A stretch of 32,139 nucleotides of DNA from an uncultured Alphaproteobacteria bacterium (GCA_947259105.1 CAMYKU010000045.1:1-32139); one strand, 5' to 3'. Positions 6,962 through 16,137 are shown, counted from the first letter of the stretch. Made by a program: numbers and translations. The notes: generated by a model not told the origin, from the sequence alone.

Positions 6962-9699
6962 GCCGGCGGCGTATCGCGTTTACCGTCAATGGCCGCGTCG
7001 TCACGGTTGCCGTTGCGCCCGCCGCCCGGCTCAGCGATGTGCTGCGCGAAGAGCTGGGGCTGATTGGAACCAAGGTCGGCTGTGAGGCCGGCGATTGCGG
7101 CGCCTGCACCGTGCTGCTCGACGGCGCGCAGGTCTGCGCCTGCATGCTGCCGGCGGCGCAGGTTGCGGGCCGCGCCGTGGAAACCGTCGAGGGGCTGACG
7201 GCGGACCCGGCCATGCGCCGGCTTCAGGAGTCCTTTCACCGCCACAATGCCGCGCAGTGCGGGATGTGCACGCCCGGAATGCTGATGGCGTCGGCGGATC
7301 TGCTGCGCAGGACGCCGCGCCCGGACGAGCGGCAGGTCAAGGATGCGCTGGGCGGTGTGCTGTGCCGCTGTACCGGCTACCGGGCGATCATAAGGGCGGT
7401 ACTCGGCGCAGCCGGCGAGACGCCGGCCGACCCGCCTGTCGCCGGCAAGGCGGTCGGCTGGGCGATGCCCAAGGTCGACGGCATGGCCAAGGTGACCGGA
7501 ACCGAGATCTTTGCCGCCGACGACGCGCCGGACGGCGCGCTGTGGCTGCGGGCCCTGCGTTCGCCGCATCCGCGGGCGCGCTTTGCGATCGGCGCGCTGG
7601 ACGGCCTGTATGCGCGCTTCCCGGGCCTCGTCAGGGTTCTGGCCGCACGGGATGTTCCGGGCCGCAACGGTTTCGGCATTTATCCGCATATCAAGGATCA
7701 GCCGGTTCTGGCGGACGGCGTCGCGCGGTTCCGGGGCGAGCCGGTTCTGGCGCTGGTCGGCGACGCCGAGACGATCCGCGGCATTCGTGATTCAGATGTT
7801 CCCGTCCAGTGGGAAATTCTCGATCCCGTGACCGGCATCGATGGCGGGCTGGCCGACGGCGCGCCGCTGGTTCAGGACGACGGGCCGGGGAATATCCTGA
7901 CCCGTGGGCGCCTGTACAAGGGCGATCCGGAGGCCGCGATGGCGGCCGCAGCCCACACCGCCGAGGCACGTATGGAGACCGGCTTCGTCGAACACGCCTA
8001 TATCGAGCCGGAGGCCGGCTGGGCCCGGCGCGTGGGCGACCGCCTGGAGATGTTCGTGACCACCCAGTCCCCGTACATGGACCGGGACGAAACGGCGGCG
8101 ATCCTCGGCATCGAGCCCACGTGCGTGCGCATCATCCCCTCGGCCTGCGGCGGCGGTTTCGGCAGCAAGCTCGACCAGTCGGTTCAACCGCTGCTCGGAT
8201 TGGCCGCGTGGCTTCTCGACCGCCCCGTACGCTGTACGTACACACGGCCCGAATCGATGATGTCGACGACCAAGCGCCATCCCGCCCGGATGGCGGCGAA
8301 AGCAGGCTGCGACGGCGCCGGCCGGTTGGCCGCGTTCGATTTCGCCGGCGACTTCGACACCGGTGCGTACGCCTCGTGGGGGCCGACCGTGGCCGACCGC
8401 GTGCCGATCCATGCCACCGGGCCCTACAGGGTCCCGAACGTACGGGCAGCGACCCGCGCGGTGCTGACGAACATGGCGCCGTCGGGCGCGTTCCGGGGCT
8501 TCGGCGTGCCGCAATGCGCGCTGGTGCACGAGGCGCTGATGGATGCGCTGGCCGCGAAATGCGGCATCGACCCGCTGGAATTCCGCCTGATCAACGCGCT
8601 CCGGCCGGGCGACGCGATCTCCACCGGCTACGTCCTGGAGGCCAGCGCCGGCCAGGCGCAGTGCCTGGAGGCGCTGCGGGAACGCTGGTCCGAATGGCGC
8701 GAAGCGGTCGAATCGTTCAACCGCGGGAGGGAATCCGTATACCGGCGCGGCGTCGGCATCGGCAGCGTCTGGTATGGCTGCGGCAACACTGCGCTCCCCA
8801 ACCCGTCGACCATGCATGTCGGCATCGCCCGCGACGGCACGGTGATGCTGTATAGTGGCGCCGTCGATATCGGCGAGGGGGCGAACACGGTGATGGTCCA
8901 GATCGCGGCGGACGCGCTGGGCGTTCCGGCGGCCCGGCTGCGCTACATCATGGGCGATACCGACCTGACGGCCGACGCCGGCAAGACCTCGGGGTCGCGT
9001 CAGACCTACGTCTCCGGCAAGGCGGCGCAGCTTGCCGGCGAAGGCCTGCGGGCGCAGCTCCTGCGCATGACCAATGCCGGCGAGGCGGCCTCGATCGAAG
9101 TGGGGTCCGGGCGCGTAGTCGTGCGCGACGGCGACGCCACCCATGAAGTCGACCTGCGGGCGCTGCCGGAAAACGGGCGGGGCGATGTGCTGACGGGCGA
9201 AGGTTCCTTCGATCCGCCGACCACGCCGCTTGACGAAAACGCCCAGGGCAGGCCGTACGGCACCTTCGGATTCGGCGCGCAGATCGCCCTGGTCGAAGTG
9301 GATATGGAACTCGGCCGGGTGAACGTTCTGGGCATCGCGGCGGCGCATGACGTCGGCCGGGCGATCAATCCGGCACAGCTTGAAGGCCAGGTCCACGGCG
9401 GGGTCGCCCAGGGGCTGGGCTACGCGCTGATGGAGGCGTACGTGCCGGGACGTACGGAAAATCTGCACGACTACCTGATTCCCACCATCGGCGACCTGCC
9501 GCCGATCGAGGTCATCCTGATCGAAGATCCCGAACCGACCGGTCCCTACGGCGCGAAGGGTATCGGCGAGCATTCCCTGATCCCGACGGCGCCCGCGATC
9601 CTGGGCGGCATCGAACACGCCGCCGGCATCCGGATCGGCGAACTGCCGGCAACGCCCGGCCGGGTCCGCGCCGCGCTGAGGGCGAACGGCCATGGCTGA
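6958..9699 (+). CDS. Fused [2Fe-2S] and molybdopterin catalytic subunit of a Mo hydroxylase
   Basis: A 913-residue fusion. Residues 1-155 form the two-cluster iron-sulfur domain: Cys42, Cys47, Cys50 and Cys60, then Cys101 and Cys104 (QCGMCTPGML) with Cys136 and Cys138 (LCRCTGY). The rest is the molybdenum-cofactor domain, with GGGFGSK (398-404), ESMMSTTKRH (432-441) and the catalytic Glu871 in GAKGIGE. Size and order match Desulfovibrio-type aldehyde oxidoreductase, but here a separate FAD subunit is encoded in front. The frame is open far upstream of 6958; that part is a shadow of the FAD gene, and ATG 6958 is fixed by the ATGA overlap and the domain start. Such enzymes add a water-derived hydroxyl to a carbon next to ring nitrogen or to an aldehyde. 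Context favours an N-heteroaromatic such as nicotinate. No XdhC-type maturation gene is in the window. Confidence 0.93.
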   Translation: MSRRRIAFTVNGRVVTVAVAPAARLSDVLREELGLIGTKVGCEAGDCGACTVLLDGAQVCACMLPAAQVAGRAVETVEGLTADPAMRRLQESFHRHNAAQCGMCTPGMLMASADLLRRTPRPDERQVKDALGGVLCRCTGYRAIIRAVLGAAGETPADPPVAGKAVGWAMPKVDGMAKVTGTEIFAADDAPDGALWLRALRSPHPRARFAIGALDGLYARFPGLVRVLAARDVPGRNGFGIYPHIKDQPVLADGVARFRGEPVLALVGDAETIRGIRDSDVPVQWEILDPVTGIDGGLADGAPLVQDDGPGNILTRGRLYKGDPEAAMAAAAHTAEARMETGFVEHAYIEPEAGWARRVGDRLEMFVTTQSPYMDRDETAAILGIEPTCVRIIPSACGGGFGSKLDQSVQPLLGLAAWLLDRPVRCTYTRPESMMSTTKRHPARMAAKAGCDGAGRLAAFDFAGDFDTGAYASWGPTVADRVPIHATGPYRVPNVRAATRAVLTNMAPSGAFRGFGVPQCALVHEALMDALAAKCGIDPLEFRLINALRPGDAISTGYVLEASAGQAQCLEALRERWSEWREAVESFNRGRESVYRRGVGIGSVWYGCGNTALPNPSTMHVGIARDGTVMLYSGAVDIGEGANTVMVQIAADALGVPAARLRYIMGDTDLTADAGKTSGSRQTYVSGKAAQLAGEGLRAQLLRMTNAGEAASIEVGSGRVVVRDGDATHEVDLRALPENGRGDVLTGEGSFDPPTTPLDENAQGRPYGTFGFGAQIALVEVDMELGRVNVLGIAAAHDVGRAINPAQLEGQVHGGVAQGLGYALMEAYVPGRTENLHDYLIPTIGDLPPIEVILIEDPEPTGPYGAKGIGEHSLIPTAPAILGGIEHAAGIRIGELPATPGRVRAALRANGHG

Positions 9700-11179
9700 G
9701 CACGGACCTTCGGGCCGCAAGGACGCCGGTATCGTGACCTGCGATGCCTGCCCCGTCCTGTGCCGCATCCGCGAGGGGCGCGCCGGCGCCTGCGACCGTT
9801 ACGCCAACAGGGACGGCCGCCTGATGCGCGTCGATCCGGTGGTGATCGTACGGAAACTGGCGGACACCGAGGGCAAACTGGCCCCGTTCCTGAGCGGCGC
9901 CGGGGACTGGGACGGCGACATCATGCCGCGGGGCGAAAGCCTCCTGACCGGGATTGGCGCCGGCACAACGTATCCCGACTACAAGCCGGCGCCGTTCATC
10001 GTCTCCAGCATGCATGACGGGGTCGATATGGTGACCGTCGTCACCGAGGGAATCTTCAGTTACTGCGGCGTCAAGGTGAAGATCGATACCGACCGCTATG
10101 TCGGCCCGGAACAGGCGACCGTACGCTGCGAGGGCGAGCCGGTCGGGCACGTCACCACCGCCGAGTACGGCTCGCAGATGCTGGCGCTCGGCGGTGTACG
10201 CCACTTCACCGGCGGCAGCAAGAACGAAGGCAATGCGACCTGCCGGATGATGCTGTCACTATGCAACAAGCAGGCGGTCGAACTGGCGGTCGACGGCGGC
10301 GCGGAGCTGATCCTTCGGGCCGGCCATCCGCCGGTGGTCGGCGGCGTCCGCGAGGAACGCATGCGGGTCGGCTGCGGCTCCGCGGCGATCGGCATGTTCG
10401 CCCGGCAATGGTACGGCCATGCCGACGAGGTGGTCGTGGTCGACGATCACATAACCGGCGTGCTGTCGGAACACCAGGCCGGCAAGTTCCTCGGCATGCC
10501 GCCGACGGGCGTACGCGTACGGGGGCGGCGCTCCACGCCTGGCCGATACTTCCAGGTCGCCGGGCCGGGAACCGGCTGGGGCGGCACCGACGTGACCGAC
10601 CCGCTCACGATCATCGAGTCCATCGATCCGGATACCGCCCGTCCCGGGCTGCGCCTTCTGATGGTCAGCACGACCGGACAGGATGCCGGGTATTACGTTC
10701 TCGACGAAAATCTGCAGCCGACACCGGCGGACATGCCCGCGGAGATCGCCAGGGTCGTGGACAGGATCGGCGAGAATTGCGAGCCGGCGCTGACATCCGT
10801 CCTGTTCGTGGCCGGGGCGGGCGGCAGTTTGCGGGCCGGCGTGACAGAGAACCCGGTCGGCCTGACGCGATCGGTCAAGGATGCACTGACCCGCGTCACC
10901 TGCGGCGGCGTTCCGGTCTACGTGTGGCCGGGCGGCGGGATCACCGTCATGGTCGATGTCGCGCGGATGCCGGACAATGCATTCGGCTCCGTGCCGACCC
11001 CGGCCCTGGTTGGCCCGATCGAGTTCACCATGCGCCGCGAGGATTACCGGGCGCTCGGCGGCCATATGGAGCGTATCCGCGATTTCGGCGAAGCCACGCG
11101 TACGGTGGAAACGCGGCTGACCGGACCGCACGGGGATACCCCCGGGCCTACCGGCAAACCCGGGACCGGCGATGGCTGA
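9692..11179 (+). CDS. 6-hydroxynicotinate reductase family iron-sulfur protein
   Basis: A 495-residue soluble protein. The N-terminus has a cysteine motif C-x2-C-x3-C-x9-C (Cys17, Cys20, Cys24, Cys34; CDACPVLCRIREGRAGACDR) suited to a [4Fe-4S] cluster. I recognise the whole as the family annotated after 6-hydroxynicotinate reductase of Eubacterium barkeri, which reduces the hydroxylated pyridine ring to a tetrahydro-6-oxo lactam in the reductive nicotinate pathway. The middle contains glycine-rich segments (LALGGVRHFTGGSKNEGN, RVGCGSAAIG). ATG 9692 overlaps the hydroxylase stop by 8 bases (ATGGCTGA), and its own stop overlaps the next gene with the same 8 bases. Following a Mo hydroxylase, it fits step two of an N-heteroaromatic pathway. 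Family recall is from memory; the exact substrate may differ. Confidence 0.68.
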   Translation: MAEHGPSGRKDAGIVTCDACPVLCRIREGRAGACDRYANRDGRLMRVDPVVIVRKLADTEGKLAPFLSGAGDWDGDIMPRGESLLTGIGAGTTYPDYKPAPFIVSSMHDGVDMVTVVTEGIFSYCGVKVKIDTDRYVGPEQATVRCEGEPVGHVTTAEYGSQMLALGGVRHFTGGSKNEGNATCRMMLSLCNKQAVELAVDGGAELILRAGHPPVVGGVREERMRVGCGSAAIGMFARQWYGHADEVVVVDDHITGVLSEHQAGKFLGMPPTGVRVRGRRSTPGRYFQVAGPGTGWGGTDVTDPLTIIESIDPDTARPGLRLLMVSTTGQDAGYYVLDENLQPTPADMPAEIARVVDRIGENCEPALTSVLFVAGAGGSLRAGVTENPVGLTRSVKDALTRVTCGGVPVYVWPGGGITVMVDVARMPDNAFGSVPTPALVGPIEFTMRREDYRALGGHMERIRDFGEATRTVETRLTGPHGDTPGPTGKPGTGDG

Positions 11180-12125
11180 CGCGATGCACGGACCGAAAGC
11201 GACGATGCTCCCCGACGGAAGGCGGCTCCATCTGCAGCACGGACCCATCGACCTCTTGATCGACGCCTCCGGGCCGCCGGACGAGGTGGCCGCGGCATAC
11301 CGGCAGGCCGTCGCGCGGTTTCGAACCGTTCTCGTTGAACTTGTCGGCGAACTCCGGGAATTGCGTAAACCGGCCGGCCCGGCGATATCGGAAGCGGATT
11401 TCCGCGGGCCGACGGCGCGTCGCATGGCGCGCGCCGTTCGCGCGCATGCCGGCGCCTTCATCACGCCGATGGCGGCGGTCGCGGGCGCCGTCGCCGACGA
11501 GATCCTGGCGGCGATGCAGGAAGGGCGCGGGCTTTCCCGCGCCTATGTGAACAATGGCGGCGATATCGCGCTGCACCTGGCGCCGGGCGAGAGCTATGCG
11601 GCGGGGCTGGTAAGCCGCCTCGACCATCCCCGGCCGGATGGAACGTGCGCGATAACCCACGACATGCCGGTGCGCGGGATCGCGACCAGCGGCCGCAGCG
11701 GGCGCAGCTTCAGCCTCGGCATCGCGGACGCGGTGACCGTGCTGGCCCGGAATGCGGCGGCGGCCGATGCTGCAGCCACGCTGATCGCCAATGCGGTGAC
11801 GGTCGATCATCCAGCGATTCGCCGCGCCGCGGCCGAAACGCTGGACCCGGACAGCGATCTGGGTAAGCTGCTGGTTACGACGGCGGTGGGGCCGCTGGAA
11901 GACGGCGCGGTCGGGGCGGCACTGGCCGGCGGCGTCGCCACGGCGACCCGGATGACGGATTCCGGCCTTATTCACGGCGCAGTGTTGTGCCTGAACGAAC
12001 ATTACAGGGTGGTCGGCGCCGATCTGTCCGTCGCCCCGCCCACGGTGAAACGGGCCCAGGCAGGACGAATTGCTGCAAGCGGACCAGGCCCTGATCAGCG
12101 GGATGCGGCTGTCTTCGGCCGATGA
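11172..12125 (+). CDS. UPF0280 family protein (ApbE-like superfamily)
   Basis: A 317-residue protein of uncharacterised family UPF0280, which I recall as sharing the ApbE (FMN transferase) fold. Family blocks are FITPMAAVAGAVAD (96-109), YVNNGGDIA (125-133, comparable with the Mg-binding GGDI of ApbE) and GIATSGRSGRSFSLGIADAV (169-188), followed by an alanine-rich ADAAATLIANAV segment. There is no signal peptide, unlike periplasmic ApbE. ATG 11172 overlaps the reductase stop by 8 bases (ATGGCTGA). Tight coupling to the reductase suggests it modifies, matures or partners that enzyme, for example in flavin handling; this is inference. An ATGA at 12122-12125 overlaps its stop, but the next gene more likely starts at 12167. 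Confidence 0.8.
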   Translation: MADAMHGPKATMLPDGRRLHLQHGPIDLLIDASGPPDEVAAAYRQAVARFRTVLVELVGELRELRKPAGPAISEADFRGPTARRMARAVRAHAGAFITPMAAVAGAVADEILAAMQEGRGLSRAYVNNGGDIALHLAPGESYAAGLVSRLDHPRPDGTCAITHDMPVRGIATSGRSGRSFSLGIADAVTVLARNAAAADAAATLIANAVTVDHPAIRRAAAETLDPDSDLGKLLVTTAVGPLEDGAVGAALAGGVATATRMTDSGLIHGAVLCLNEHYRVVGADLSVAPPTVKRAQAGRIAASGPGPDQRDAAVFGR

Positions 12126-12166
12126 CCCGGACAATAACAGCAGAGCAGGAGCAAGGGAGACGAACC

Positions 12167-13375
12167 ATGACGACAAGACGGGTATTCCTGGCGGCCGCGG
12201 CGGCGGTACTGGCGGCATCGGTCTTCGGCGCGGCCGCGCGGGCCGAAGAGACGATCAGGATCGGCGAGATCAACAGCTACACGCGGCTTCCCGCCTTTAC
12301 CCAGCCGTACAGGAACGGCTGGGAACTGGCGGTCGAGGAAATCAACACGGCGGGCGGCGTGCTCGGCCGCAAGATCGAGGTCATCTCGCGCGACGACAAC
12401 GGCAAGCCGACGGATGCGGTCAAGATCGCCGAGGAACTGGTGAGCCGCGACGGCGTGGTCATGCTGGCGGGCACGTTCTTCTCGCATATCGGCCTCGCCG
12501 TGGCCGACTTCGCCCAGCAGAAAGAGGTCATGTTCGTGGCGGCGGAACCGCTGTCCGACGCGCTGACCTGGGCCAAGGGCAATCGCTACACCTTCCGCCT
12601 GCGCCCCAACACGACGATGCAGGCGGCCATGCTTGCCGAGGAGGCGGCGAAGCTGCCGGCCAGGCGCTGGGCCACCATCGCGCCGAATTACAAGTACGGG
12701 CAGGACGCGGTGGCGGCCTTCAAGGCGGAACTGCTGAAACGGAACCCGGACGTCGAATTCGTCGCCGAACAATGGCCGCCGCTGTTCAAGATCGACGCCG
12801 GCGCCGAAGCCCAGGCGCTGGCGAACGCGGACCCCGAGGCGATCTACAACGTCACCTTCGGCGGGGATCTCGCGAAGTTCGTGCGCGAGGGCAAGCTGCG
12901 CGGCCTGTTCGAAGGGCGCGAGGTGGTCAGCCTGCTGTCGGGAGAGCCGGAATATCTCGACGCGCTGAAGGACGAGGCGCCGGCCGGCTGGATCGTCACC
13001 GGCTACCCCTGGTACGCCATCGATACACCGGAACATCGCGTTTTCGTCAACGCCTACCGGGCGAAGTTCAACGATTATCCGCGGCTCGGTTCGGTGGTCG
13101 GGTACAACACCTTCAAGGCGATCGCCGCAATCATTGCAAAGGCGGGCTCGACCGATACCGACAAGATGATCGCCGCGGCCGAGGGCATCACCGTCGAGTC
13201 GCCGACCGGCCCCTTCATCTTCCGGGCGATCGACCATCAGGCGACGATGGGCGCCTATGTGGGGCGCACTGCGCTGAAGGACGGCAAGGGAATAATGGTC
13301 GACTGGTTCTACGCCGACGGGGCCGATTACATGCCCAGCGAAGAGGAAATCAGGCAGATGCGGCCCAGCAACTGA
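12167..13375 (+). CDS. HAAT ABC transporter periplasmic binding protein (LivK-like)
   Basis: A 402-residue receptor of the branched-chain amino acid/amide (Leu/Ile/Val-binding-like) class. The signal peptide has a twin-arginine pattern (TTRRVFL, Arg4-Arg5) and a likely cleavage after AARA (26/27), so Tat export is plausible. The mature part starts IRIGEINSYTRLPAFTQPYR and contains the expected GWELAVEEINTAGGVLGRKI. AGGGAGA (12154-12160) precedes ATG 12167; an in-frame ATG at 12122 overlapping the UPF0280 stop would only lengthen the leader in front of the signal peptide. It is the first transport gene of the cluster and probably shares the transcript of the catabolic genes. In Alphaproteobacteria such receptors often bind aromatic or heteroaromatic acids as well as amino acids. 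Ligand unknown. Confidence 0.92.
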   Translation: MTTRRVFLAAAAAVLAASVFGAAARAEETIRIGEINSYTRLPAFTQPYRNGWELAVEEINTAGGVLGRKIEVISRDDNGKPTDAVKIAEELVSRDGVVMLAGTFFSHIGLAVADFAQQKEVMFVAAEPLSDALTWAKGNRYTFRLRPNTTMQAAMLAEEAAKLPARRWATIAPNYKYGQDAVAAFKAELLKRNPDVEFVAEQWPPLFKIDAGAEAQALANADPEAIYNVTFGGDLAKFVREGKLRGLFEGREVVSLLSGEPEYLDALKDEAPAGWIVTGYPWYAIDTPEHRVFVNAYRAKFNDYPRLGSVVGYNTFKAIAAIIAKAGSTDTDKMIAAAEGITVESPTGPFIFRAIDHQATMGAYVGRTALKDGKGIMVDWFYADGADYMPSEEEIRQMRPSN

Positions 13376-13442
13376 GCCGCGCCGGACGGACCAAACCCGA
13401 TCCGGGCGGCCGGGCCGGAACCACCGGGACGCAGGAGGATAT

Positions 13443-13520
13443 ATGCCCGTCGGGGAGAAACGGCCGCCGAACGGTGCGGGTGATCGCCCGGCACATTCGT
13501 TCGGCGGGTCCGCGACATGA
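13443..13520 (+). CDS. Possible 25-residue leader ORF coupled to the permease gene
   Basis: In the 141-bp gap after the binding-protein gene, a consensus ribosome site (AGGAGGA, 13434-13440 region) lies two bases before ATG 13443. The 25-codon frame (MPVGEKRPPNGAG...) ends with TGA at 13518-13520, overlapping the permease ATG as ATGA. The permease itself has no good ribosome site, so ribosomes finishing this small frame could reinitiate on it. The peptide is Pro/Gly-rich with no recognisable domain; it may act only by its translation. The ribosome site is very close to the ATG, which is a weakness of the call. Confidence 0.4.
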   Translation: MPVGEKRPPNGAGDRPAHSFGGSAT

Positions 13521-15388
13521 CCGGACAGATCGTCGTCCAGTTCCTGACCGGGCTGGCCAGCGCGGCATCGCTGTTCCTGATCGCCGCCGGCCTGTCGATC
13601 ATCTTCGGCGTCACGCGGATCGTCAATTTCGCGCACGGCTCCCTGTACATGCTGGGCGCCTTTATCGCCTACAGCCTGACCCAGCGCCTGGCGGCCGGCA
13701 CCGCATACGGGTTCTGGATCTCGGTGCTGCTGGCCGCGTTCGTGGTGGCCCTGATCGGCGTCGTCATCGAAATCCTGATGCTGCGGCGAATCTATCGGGC
13801 GCCCGAGCTGTTCCAGCTGCTCGCCACGTTCGGCGTGGTGCTGGTGGTCCAGGACGCCGCCTTGTGGATCTGGGGGCCGGTCGATCTGATGGGGCCGCGG
13901 GCGCCGGGCCTGGACTCGGCGGTCGATATCCTGGGCCAGCGCCTGCCGGAATACGATATTGCGCTGATCGTCATCAGCCCCGTGGTTCTGGGGCTGCTGT
14001 GGCTGCTGTTCCACCGGACGCGCTGGGGCATCCTGGTGCGGGCCGCGACCCAGGACCGCGAGATGGTCGGCGCGCTCGGCCGCAACCAGGCCTGGCTGTT
14101 CACCTCGGTGTTCTTTGTCGGCGCCTTTCTCGCCGGGCTCGGCGGCGCCATACAGCTGCCGAAGGGCGGGGCCGACCTGCTGATCGACCTCAACGTCATC
14201 GCCGCGGCCTTCGTCGTCGTCGTTGTCGGGGGTATGGGCAGCATCACCGGCGCCTTCCTGGCGGCGATCCTGATCGGCGAGCTTCAGGCATTCGCGGTGC
14301 TCGTGCTGCCCGAAAGCACGCTGGTCATCATGTTCCTGGCGATGGCCGTGGTGCTGGTAGTCCGGCCATGGGGTCTGCTGGGACGCCCGATGGGGGAACA
14401 CGCACCGGGGCAGGCGGCGGAACCCCTGCTGCGGCCCGCCACCCCGCGGGCCAGGCTGGCCTGGGCGGCGTTGATCGGACTGCTGCTGGTGCTGCCGCTC
14501 ATCGCGGAGGACTTCACGCTCACGCTCACCATCGAGATCGTCATCCTCGCGCTGTTCGCGGCGAGCCTGCATTTCATCATGGGGCCCGGCGGCATGGTGA
14601 GTTTCGGTCATGCCGCCTATTTCGGCCTCGGCGCATACGGTGCGGCGCTCCTGGCCACCACGCTGAACACGCCGATGGAGCTGGCGCTGCTCGCGGCGCC
14701 GGTGGTCGCCGGGCTCGGGGCCCTGGTGTTCGGCTGGTTCTGCGTTCGGCTTTCGGGGGTCTATCTTGCGATGCTGACCCTGGCCTTCGCGCAGATCGCC
14801 TGGTCCGTCGTCTTCCAGTGGTACGAATTCACCGGCGGCGAGGACGGCCTGCTCGGCATCCGGCGAACCCCGTGGGCCGACGACAGGATCGTGTTCTACT
14901 ACCTGGTCCTGGCGGCCTGCGGCGTCGCCATATACGCCATGCGGCGGATGATCTTCGCGCCCTTCGGCTATGCCGTAAGGGCAGGGCGGGACTCCCGTCT
15001 GCGCGCGGACGCGATCGGGATCGATTGCCGGCGCTTCGACTGGATGGCCTTCCTCGTCGCCGGGGCAATGGCGGGCATCGCCGGGGGGCTTTACGTGTAT
15101 TCCAAGGGCAGCGTGTTTCCCGACGAAATGTCGATACCGCGCTCGGTGGACGGGCTGGTGATGGTCTTGCTGGGCGGCGTGCAGACGCTGTCCGGCCCGA
15201 TCTTCGGCGCCGCCGGCTTCACCTGGCTGCAGGACGAAATTTCCCGTCTGGAGTACTGGCGGTTCATCCTGGGGGGCACGATCATCGGTCTGGTGCTCGC
15301 GTTCCCGCAAGGCCTCGGCGGCATCTGGCGGCAGATCGAGGCGCTGATCCGGCGCCGGCGCGCAACCGGAATCGAGGCAGGGCGGTGA
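13517..15388 (+). CDS. HAAT ABC transporter permease, LivH-LivM fusion
   Basis: A 623-residue membrane protein joining both permease halves of a branched-chain-type importer. Residues 1 to about 290 match LivH (SLFLIAAGLSIIFGVTRIVN, then FAHGSLYMLGAF, and GGMGSITGAFLAAILIGELQ). After a hydrophilic, Pro/Arg-rich linker (about 293-318), the second half matches LivM (MGPGGMVSFGHAAYFGLGAY, LSGVYLAMLTLAFAQIAWSV). Separate genes are the common arrangement, as in the second HAAT set of this window, but fused permeases occur in other members. The start at 13517 overlaps the stop of a 25-codon leader frame. The stop overlaps the following GTG start as GTGA (15385-15388). Confidence 0.93.
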   Translation: MTGQIVVQFLTGLASAASLFLIAAGLSIIFGVTRIVNFAHGSLYMLGAFIAYSLTQRLAAGTAYGFWISVLLAAFVVALIGVVIEILMLRRIYRAPELFQLLATFGVVLVVQDAALWIWGPVDLMGPRAPGLDSAVDILGQRLPEYDIALIVISPVVLGLLWLLFHRTRWGILVRAATQDREMVGALGRNQAWLFTSVFFVGAFLAGLGGAIQLPKGGADLLIDLNVIAAAFVVVVVGGMGSITGAFLAAILIGELQAFAVLVLPESTLVIMFLAMAVVLVVRPWGLLGRPMGEHAPGQAAEPLLRPATPRARLAWAALIGLLLVLPLIAEDFTLTLTIEIVILALFAASLHFIMGPGGMVSFGHAAYFGLGAYGAALLATTLNTPMELALLAAPVVAGLGALVFGWFCVRLSGVYLAMLTLAFAQIAWSVVFQWYEFTGGEDGLLGIRRTPWADDRIVFYYLVLAACGVAIYAMRRMIFAPFGYAVRAGRDSRLRADAIGIDCRRFDWMAFLVAGAMAGIAGGLYVYSKGSVFPDEMSIPRSVDGLVMVLLGGVQTLSGPIFGAAGFTWLQDEISRLEYWRFILGGTIIGLVLAFPQGLGGIWRQIEALIRRRRATGIEAGR

Positions 15389-16137
15389 CGGTCCTGGAGG
15401 TGCGCGACCTGTACAAGGGCTTCGGCGGCGTGCAGGCGGTCGCCGGCATCTCCTTCGGCGTCGCCGAGGGCGAGTTGCTGGCGATGATCGGGCCGAATGG
15501 CGCCGGCAAGTCCACCTGCTTCAACATGCTGAACGGGCAATTGCGGCCCGACGGCGGCTCGGTGCATCTCAACGGACGGGACATCACCGGTTTGCCGCCG
15601 CGCGACGTCAGCCGGCTCGGTGTCGGGCGGACCTTCCAGATCACCGCCACCTTCGGCTCCATGACGGTTGCCGAAAACGTGCAGACTACGCTGATCGCCC
15701 ATCACCGCGGGCTGCGCGGCCTGTGGCGGCCCGCCGCTGCACTGCACCGCGACGCGGCGATGGCGTTGCTGGAGCGCGTCGGCATGGCGGAACAGGCGGA
15801 CCGCGCCTGCGGCGTGCTGGCCTATGGCGACCTCAAGCGCGTCGAACTCGCCGTGGCGCTGGCCAACGACCCGATGCTGCTGCTGATGGACGAGCCGACC
15901 GCCGGCATGGCGCCGGGCGAACGCGTGGAATTGATGGCGCTGACCGCCGAGATCACGCGCGAGCGCAACATCGCGGTGCTGTTCACCGAACACGACATGG
16001 ACGTGGTCTTCACCCATGCCGACCGGGTCATCGTCCTGAATCGCGGCAAACTGATCGCCGAGGGCACGCCCGAGGACGTTCGCGCCAACCGCCGCGTGCG
16101 CGAACTCTACCTCGGCGAGAGCGCGGAGGCGGGGTGA
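15385..16137 (+). CDS. livG: HAAT ABC transporter ATP-binding protein, LivG type
   Basis: A 250-residue ATPase. Walker A is GPNGAGKS (residues 36-43), the Q-loop follows in VGRTFQITATFGSMTVAENV, the signature is the LivG-type LAYGDLKR in place of LSGGQ, and Walker B is LLLMDEPTAGM, followed by the switch histidine in FTEHDMDVVFTHADRV. GTG 15385 is chosen because it overlaps the permease stop (GTGA), and a GAGG site precedes it. The open frame continues far upstream but only as a shadow of the permease and receptor genes. It would pair with LivF to drive uptake through the fused permease. Confidence 0.93.
   Translation: MTVLEVRDLYKGFGGVQAVAGISFGVAEGELLAMIGPNGAGKSTCFNMLNGQLRPDGGSVHLNGRDITGLPPRDVSRLGVGRTFQITATFGSMTVAENVQTTLIAHHRGLRGLWRPAAALHRDAAMALLERVGMAEQADRACGVLAYGDLKRVELAVALANDPMLLLMDEPTAGMAPGERVELMALTAEITRERNIAVLFTEHDMDVVFTHADRVIVLNRGKLIAEGTPEDVRANRRVRELYLGESAEAG

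Noticed and set aside
12122..12166. ATG 12122 as start of the binding protein
   Set aside because: It overlaps the UPF0280 stop neatly, but it would place 15 hydrophilic residues before the signal peptide, and a good ribosome site precedes ATG 12167.
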